Positions 61,212 to 64,000 of a stretch of 64,000 bases of DNA are shown here, piece after piece. The notes below the pieces were generated by a model. It searched no databases and was not told where the DNA came from. It was given only the letters and a program-made list of their open reading frames with translations. The translations under genes were made by a program, and so were the position numbers. Source of the DNA: Roseococcus microcysteis. GTDB taxonomy: Bacteria; Pseudomonadota; Alphaproteobacteria; Acetobacterales; Acetobacteraceae. Position 1 is the first letter of the stretch. Every line of letters starts with the position of its first letter. Location of the stretch: the NCBI RefSeq assembly GCF_014764365.1, contig NZ_CP061718.1, forward strand, positions 1-64,000, given 5' to 3'.

Positions 61212-63638
61212 ATGCGCCTGCTGCGCGGCGCCTCGGGCGCGCTGGGCCTGCTGCTGGCCCTCGTCTTCATCACCCTTCCCATGGGTGCCACCGCCCAGGC
61301 CTGGCTGACCGTGGCCGGCATCGGCGTCTTCCTCGTGCTGAACCGCAACAAGTCGCGCCTGGTCAGCGTCATCCTGGTGATGCTCTCGGTCACCATCACC
61401 AGCCGCTACCTCTACTGGCGGGCCACCGAGACGCTGGAATTCGAGACCTTCCTGCAGACCATCTTCGGCTCGCTGCTGTTTCTCGCGGAGGTCTTCGCGG
61501 GGCTGCTGATGACGCTGTCCTACATCCAGACCACCTATCCGCTGGACCGCAAGCCCGTGCCGCTGCCGCGCGACGTGGAGAGCTGGCCGATGGTGGATGT
61601 CTACATCCCCACCTACAACGAGGACCTCGACCTCGTGCGGCCCACCGTGCTGGCCGCCATGAACATGGACTACCCGCGCGAGAAGCTGAACGTCTGGATC
61701 CTGGACGATGGCCGCCGCCCCGCCTTCCGCGACTTCGCGGAGGAGGTGGGCTGCGGCTACATCATCCGCCCCGACAACAAGGGGGCGAAGGCCGGCAACC
61801 TCAACCACGCGATGAAGCACACGCCGGGCGAGTTCATCGCGATCTTCGACTGCGACCACGCGCCCACGCGCGCCTTCCTCCAGCTGACACTCGGCTGGCT
61901 GGTGCGCGACAAGAAGCTCTCGATGGTGCAGACGCCGCACCATTTCTACAGCCCCGACCCCTTCGAGCGGAACCTGGCCCGCAAGCGCGCCGTGCCGAAC
62001 GAGGGCCTGCTCTTCTACGGCCTGATCCAGCCGGGCAATGACCTCTGGAACGCCGCCTTCTTCTGCGGGTCCTGCGCCGTCATCCGCCGCTCCGCGCTGG
62101 AGGAGGTGGGGGGCGTGGCCCACGAGACCGTGACGGAAGATGCCCACACCGCCTTCCGCATGCAGCAGAAGGGCTGGGACACGGCCTATATCCGCATCCC
62201 GCTGGCCTCGGGCCTCGCCACGGAACGTCTCGCGCTGCACATCGGCCAGCGGATGCGCTGGGCGCGCGGCATGCTCCAGATCATGCGGATCGAGAACACG
62301 CTCTTCGCCCGCGGCCTGACCATGATGCAGCGGCTTTGCTATTTCATCGCGCAGTTCGGCTTCATGTTCGCCATCCCGCGCATCGTCTTCCTCACCTCGC
62401 CGCTGGTGTTCCTGTTTTTGGGCGAGAGCGTCATCGCGGCCTCGCCGCTCGCCATCATCGCCTATGCGGGCGGGCATATCTTCCACGCCATCGCCACCAC
62501 GGCGCGGCTGAACGGGCCGCACCGGCATTCCTTCTGGTCGGAGATCTACGAGGCCTCGCTCGCGGCGCAGCTCGTCCCGGTCACCATCCTCACCCTGCTC
62601 GACCCGCGGAAGGGGAAGTTCAACGTGACCGACAAGGGCGGCACCCTCGACGAAGGCTATCTCGACGTGCAGGCCGTGCTCGCGAACCTCATCCTGCTGG
62701 TGCTGGTGGCCATCGGCTTCGTCATCGGCCTGGTGGGCTACATCATGTCCGAGGCCGGCAGCCTGGAGGCGCGCGCCTACCTGCTCAACACCATCTGGGC
62801 CGGCCTCGCGCTGGTGCCGCTCTCGGCCGGCGTGGCCGTGGGGCGGGAGCGCGAGCAGTCGCGCCTGCGCGCGCGCGTGGCCGCCCATGTGCCGGGCGAG
62901 CTGGTGCTGGCCGATGGCACGCGGCTGCCTTCCATGACGCAGGACCTGTCGCTCTCCGGCGCGCGGCTGCGGCTGGACCGCCCCCTTGGCCTGGCTGATG
63001 GGGACCGGGTGGATCTGCTGCTGCATTCGGGCGGCGAGGAGATCCCGCTGAAGGCGACCGTGGTGCGCTGGGAGGGCAATGACGCCTACCTGCAATTCCT
63101 GGTCGAGAATCTGCAGGATGAATCCAACGTGGTCCGCGCCTTCTTCGGTCGCGCCGATGCCTGGCTCTACTGGGACAAGTGGCCCAAGGACCGCCCGCTG
63201 CGCTCGCTGGCGAATGTGGTCGCGGCCACGGCCGATGTGGTGTTCAACAAGTATCGCTTCGGCCGGGTGCGGGCGGGCCACAAGCCGGTCCCGCCCGAGG
63301 TGGCCAAGCCCGCCGCCGAGGCACGGGCCTCGGGCGTGCTGCCCCCGCGCCGGCCGCAGGCCTCGGGTGCCGCCACGGTGGTGACCGCGGGTGCGCGGGT
63401 GGTGGCGGGCCTCACCGGCCTGTTGCTGCTGCTGGGCGCGGGTGGCGCCTTCGCGCAGCAGCCGCGCCCCGCGCAGCGCCCCCCGGCCCCGGCGCCCGCC
63501 CAGGCGCAGCCGGCGCCCGAGCCGCCGCCCCTGGTGGCCCCCGCCCCCTGCTGGCGCCGGCGCCGCTGCCCGAGCCCGCGCCCGTGCTGGCGCCGCCGCC
63601 CAGCCTGCCGCCGCCGCCCAGCGGCGCGCGCGTGGTGA
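61212..63638 (+). CDS. bcsA: Cellulose synthase catalytic subunit BcsA, probably fused to BcsB
   Basis: As sequenced this is an 808-residue GT2 membrane enzyme. The catalytic pattern is D165/D166 (WILDDGRRP), DCD at 213-215, TED at 308-310 and QRMRW at 346-350. Several helices surround it, and a PilZ domain (about 545-655; RxxxR and DLSLSGA) binds cyclic di-GMP. It polymerises UDP-glucose to beta-1,4-glucan and secretes it. The end has a hydrophobic helix (VVAGLTGLLLLLGAGGAFA) and Pro-rich linker, then garbled Arg/Cys sequence; one more C in the run 63544-63548 would join it to BcsB. The ATG at 61183, overlapping bcsQ, would also be in frame with one more C at 61196-61202. Confidence 0.93.
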   Translation: MRLLRGASGALGLLLALVFITLPMGATAQAWLTVAGIGVFLVLNRNKSRLVSVILVMLSVTITSRYLYWRATETLEFETFLQTIFGSLLFLAEVFAGLLMTLSYIQTTYPLDRKPVPLPRDVESWPMVDVYIPTYNEDLDLVRPTVLAAMNMDYPREKLNVWILDDGRRPAFRDFAEEVGCGYIIRPDNKGAKAGNLNHAMKHTPGEFIAIFDCDHAPTRAFLQLTLGWLVRDKKLSMVQTPHHFYSPDPFERNLARKRAVPNEGLLFYGLIQPGNDLWNAAFFCGSCAVIRRSALEEVGGVAHETVTEDAHTAFRMQQKGWDTAYIRIPLASGLATERLALHIGQRMRWARGMLQIMRIENTLFARGLTMMQRLCYFIAQFGFMFAIPRIVFLTSPLVFLFLGESVIAASPLAIIAYAGGHIFHAIATTARLNGPHRHSFWSEIYEASLAAQLVPVTILTLLDPRKGKFNVTDKGGTLDEGYLDVQAVLANLILLVLVAIGFVIGLVGYIMSEAGSLEARAYLLNTIWAGLALVPLSAGVAVGREREQSRLRARVAAHVPGELVLADGTRLPSMTQDLSLSGARLRLDRPLGLADGDRVDLLLHSGGEEIPLKATVVRWEGNDAYLQFLVENLQDESNVVRAFFGRADAWLYWDKWPKDRPLRSLANVVAATADVVFNKYRFGRVRAGHKPVPPEVAKPAAEARASGVLPPRRPQASGAATVVTAGARVVAGLTGLLLLLGAGGAFAQQPRPAQRPPAPAPAQAQPAPEPPPLVAPAPCWRRRRCPSPRPCWRRRPACRRRPAARAW

Positions 63639-64000
63639 CGCGCACCCTGCGCGACCTCGGCCTCACCGGCCCCATGCAGCTGCGCGGCATCCAGGATCTG
63701 CAAGGCGTGCTGTTCGGCCTGCGCGCCGATGAGGTGGTGACGGAGGCGAGCCTGATCGTCTCCGGCGCCGCCTCGCCCTCGCTCATCCCCTCGCTCAGCC
63801 AGGTGGCGGTGACGCTGAACGAGCAGGCGGTGGGCGCCATTCCGATAGATGCCGCGCGCCAGGCCTTCGGCCCGCTGGAATTCCCGCTGGACCCGCTCTT
63901 CTTCTCCGAGATCAACCGGCTGAACTTCCGCTTCTCCGGCCGCTACACCACCGAGTGCAACGACCCGAATTCGGGCCTGCTCTGGGCGAATGTGTCGGAC
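63548..64000 (+). CDS. bcsB: Cellulose synthase subunit BcsB, N-terminal part, cut by window end
   Basis: From 63548 a frame continues the Pro-rich linker and reads TRTLRDLGLTGPMQLRGIQ, then PSLSQVAVTLNEQAVGAIPI and FFSEINRLNFRFSGRYTTEC to the window end. These match the first carbohydrate-binding region of BcsB, the periplasmic partner that guides the glucan and stabilises BcsA. No normal start or signal peptide precedes it in this frame (only a GTG at 63584); the membrane helix with a signal-like end lies in the bcsA frame. The two are thus best read as one BcsA-BcsB polypeptide. The end is missing. Confidence 0.85.
   Translation, partial: MLAPAPLPEPAPVLAPPPSLPPPPSGARVVTRTLRDLGLTGPMQLRGIQDLQGVLFGLRADEVVTEASLIVSGAASPSLIPSLSQVAVTLNEQAVGAIPIDAARQAFGPLEFPLDPLFFSEINRLNFRFSGRYTTECNDPNSGLLWANVSD

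Overview
The window is a gene-dense (about 90 percent coding), roughly 70 percent GC stretch of an alphaproteobacterial chromosome. Gene content and order point to the Acetobacteraceae (Roseomonas/Roseococcus-like). The reasons are the block argS-SPOR-nagZ-M50-scpA-scpB-(ABC)-tatB-tatC-serS, the separate gltD and gltB, a cellulose synthase in which BcsA runs into BcsB (as in acetic-acid-bacterial AcsAB), and GTG/TTG starts with 4-bp ATGA/GTGA/TTGA overlaps. The placement is inference; no rRNA is present. No insertion sequence, phage gene or CRISPR array was seen, and no gene-free gap exceeds about 235 bp.

Layout. 1-4128 (+): phospholipase D-like protein, class II aldolase-like protein, small membrane protein, lipoprotein sorbosone/glucose-dehydrogenase-type beta-propeller. 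4142-9772 (-): alpha/beta hydrolase and a complete branched-chain amino-acid-type ABC transporter (binding protein, livG, livF, livH, livM) with hairpins between binding protein and livG. 9905-11320 (-): M20 peptidase. 11467-14104 (+): FIST-domain sensor and histidine kinase, overlapping, resembling NosP/NahK. 14109-15556 (-): membrane desaturase and tRNA-Leu(CAG) with a clear promoter. 15702-23543 (+): NDUFA9-like protein, gltD-gltB behind a structured leader, GST-like protein. 23686-26783: xthA, erpA, dgt (frameshifted), a tandem stem-loop repeat and a DUF805 protein. 26883-36381 (+): the housekeeping block argS to serS. 36430-39138 (-): MarR regulator, response regulator and sensor kinase as one operon, divergent from ilvE (39300). 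40355-46065 (+): two very large glycosyltransferases. 46055-54796 (-): alpha-2-macroglobulin, then a P450/acyltransferase/MFS cassette. 54883-57451: phnW-like aminotransferase, ompW with an exact FNR-type box, 1-Cys peroxiredoxin. 57684 to the end (+): fhs, then a cellulose synthesis operon (proline-rich protein, bcsQ, bcsA-bcsB) cut by the window edge.

Two things stand out. First, five genes (livH, dgt, an ABC ATPase, the proline-rich bcs protein and bcsA-bcsB) are each broken by the apparent loss of one base in a C or G run; a sixth case probably displaces the bcsA start. All are minus-one in homopolymers, so consensus error in the assembly is the best explanation, and restoring them yields intact proteins. 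Second, several non-coding elements look functional: the gltD leader, the FNR box before ompW, repeated CCGRRCATYC sites between marR and ilvE, and intercistronic hairpins in the liv operon. Functionally the window joins nitrogen assimilation (gltBD, liv transporter, ilvE), envelope and division housekeeping, surface polysaccharide and cellulose synthesis, and two signalling systems.
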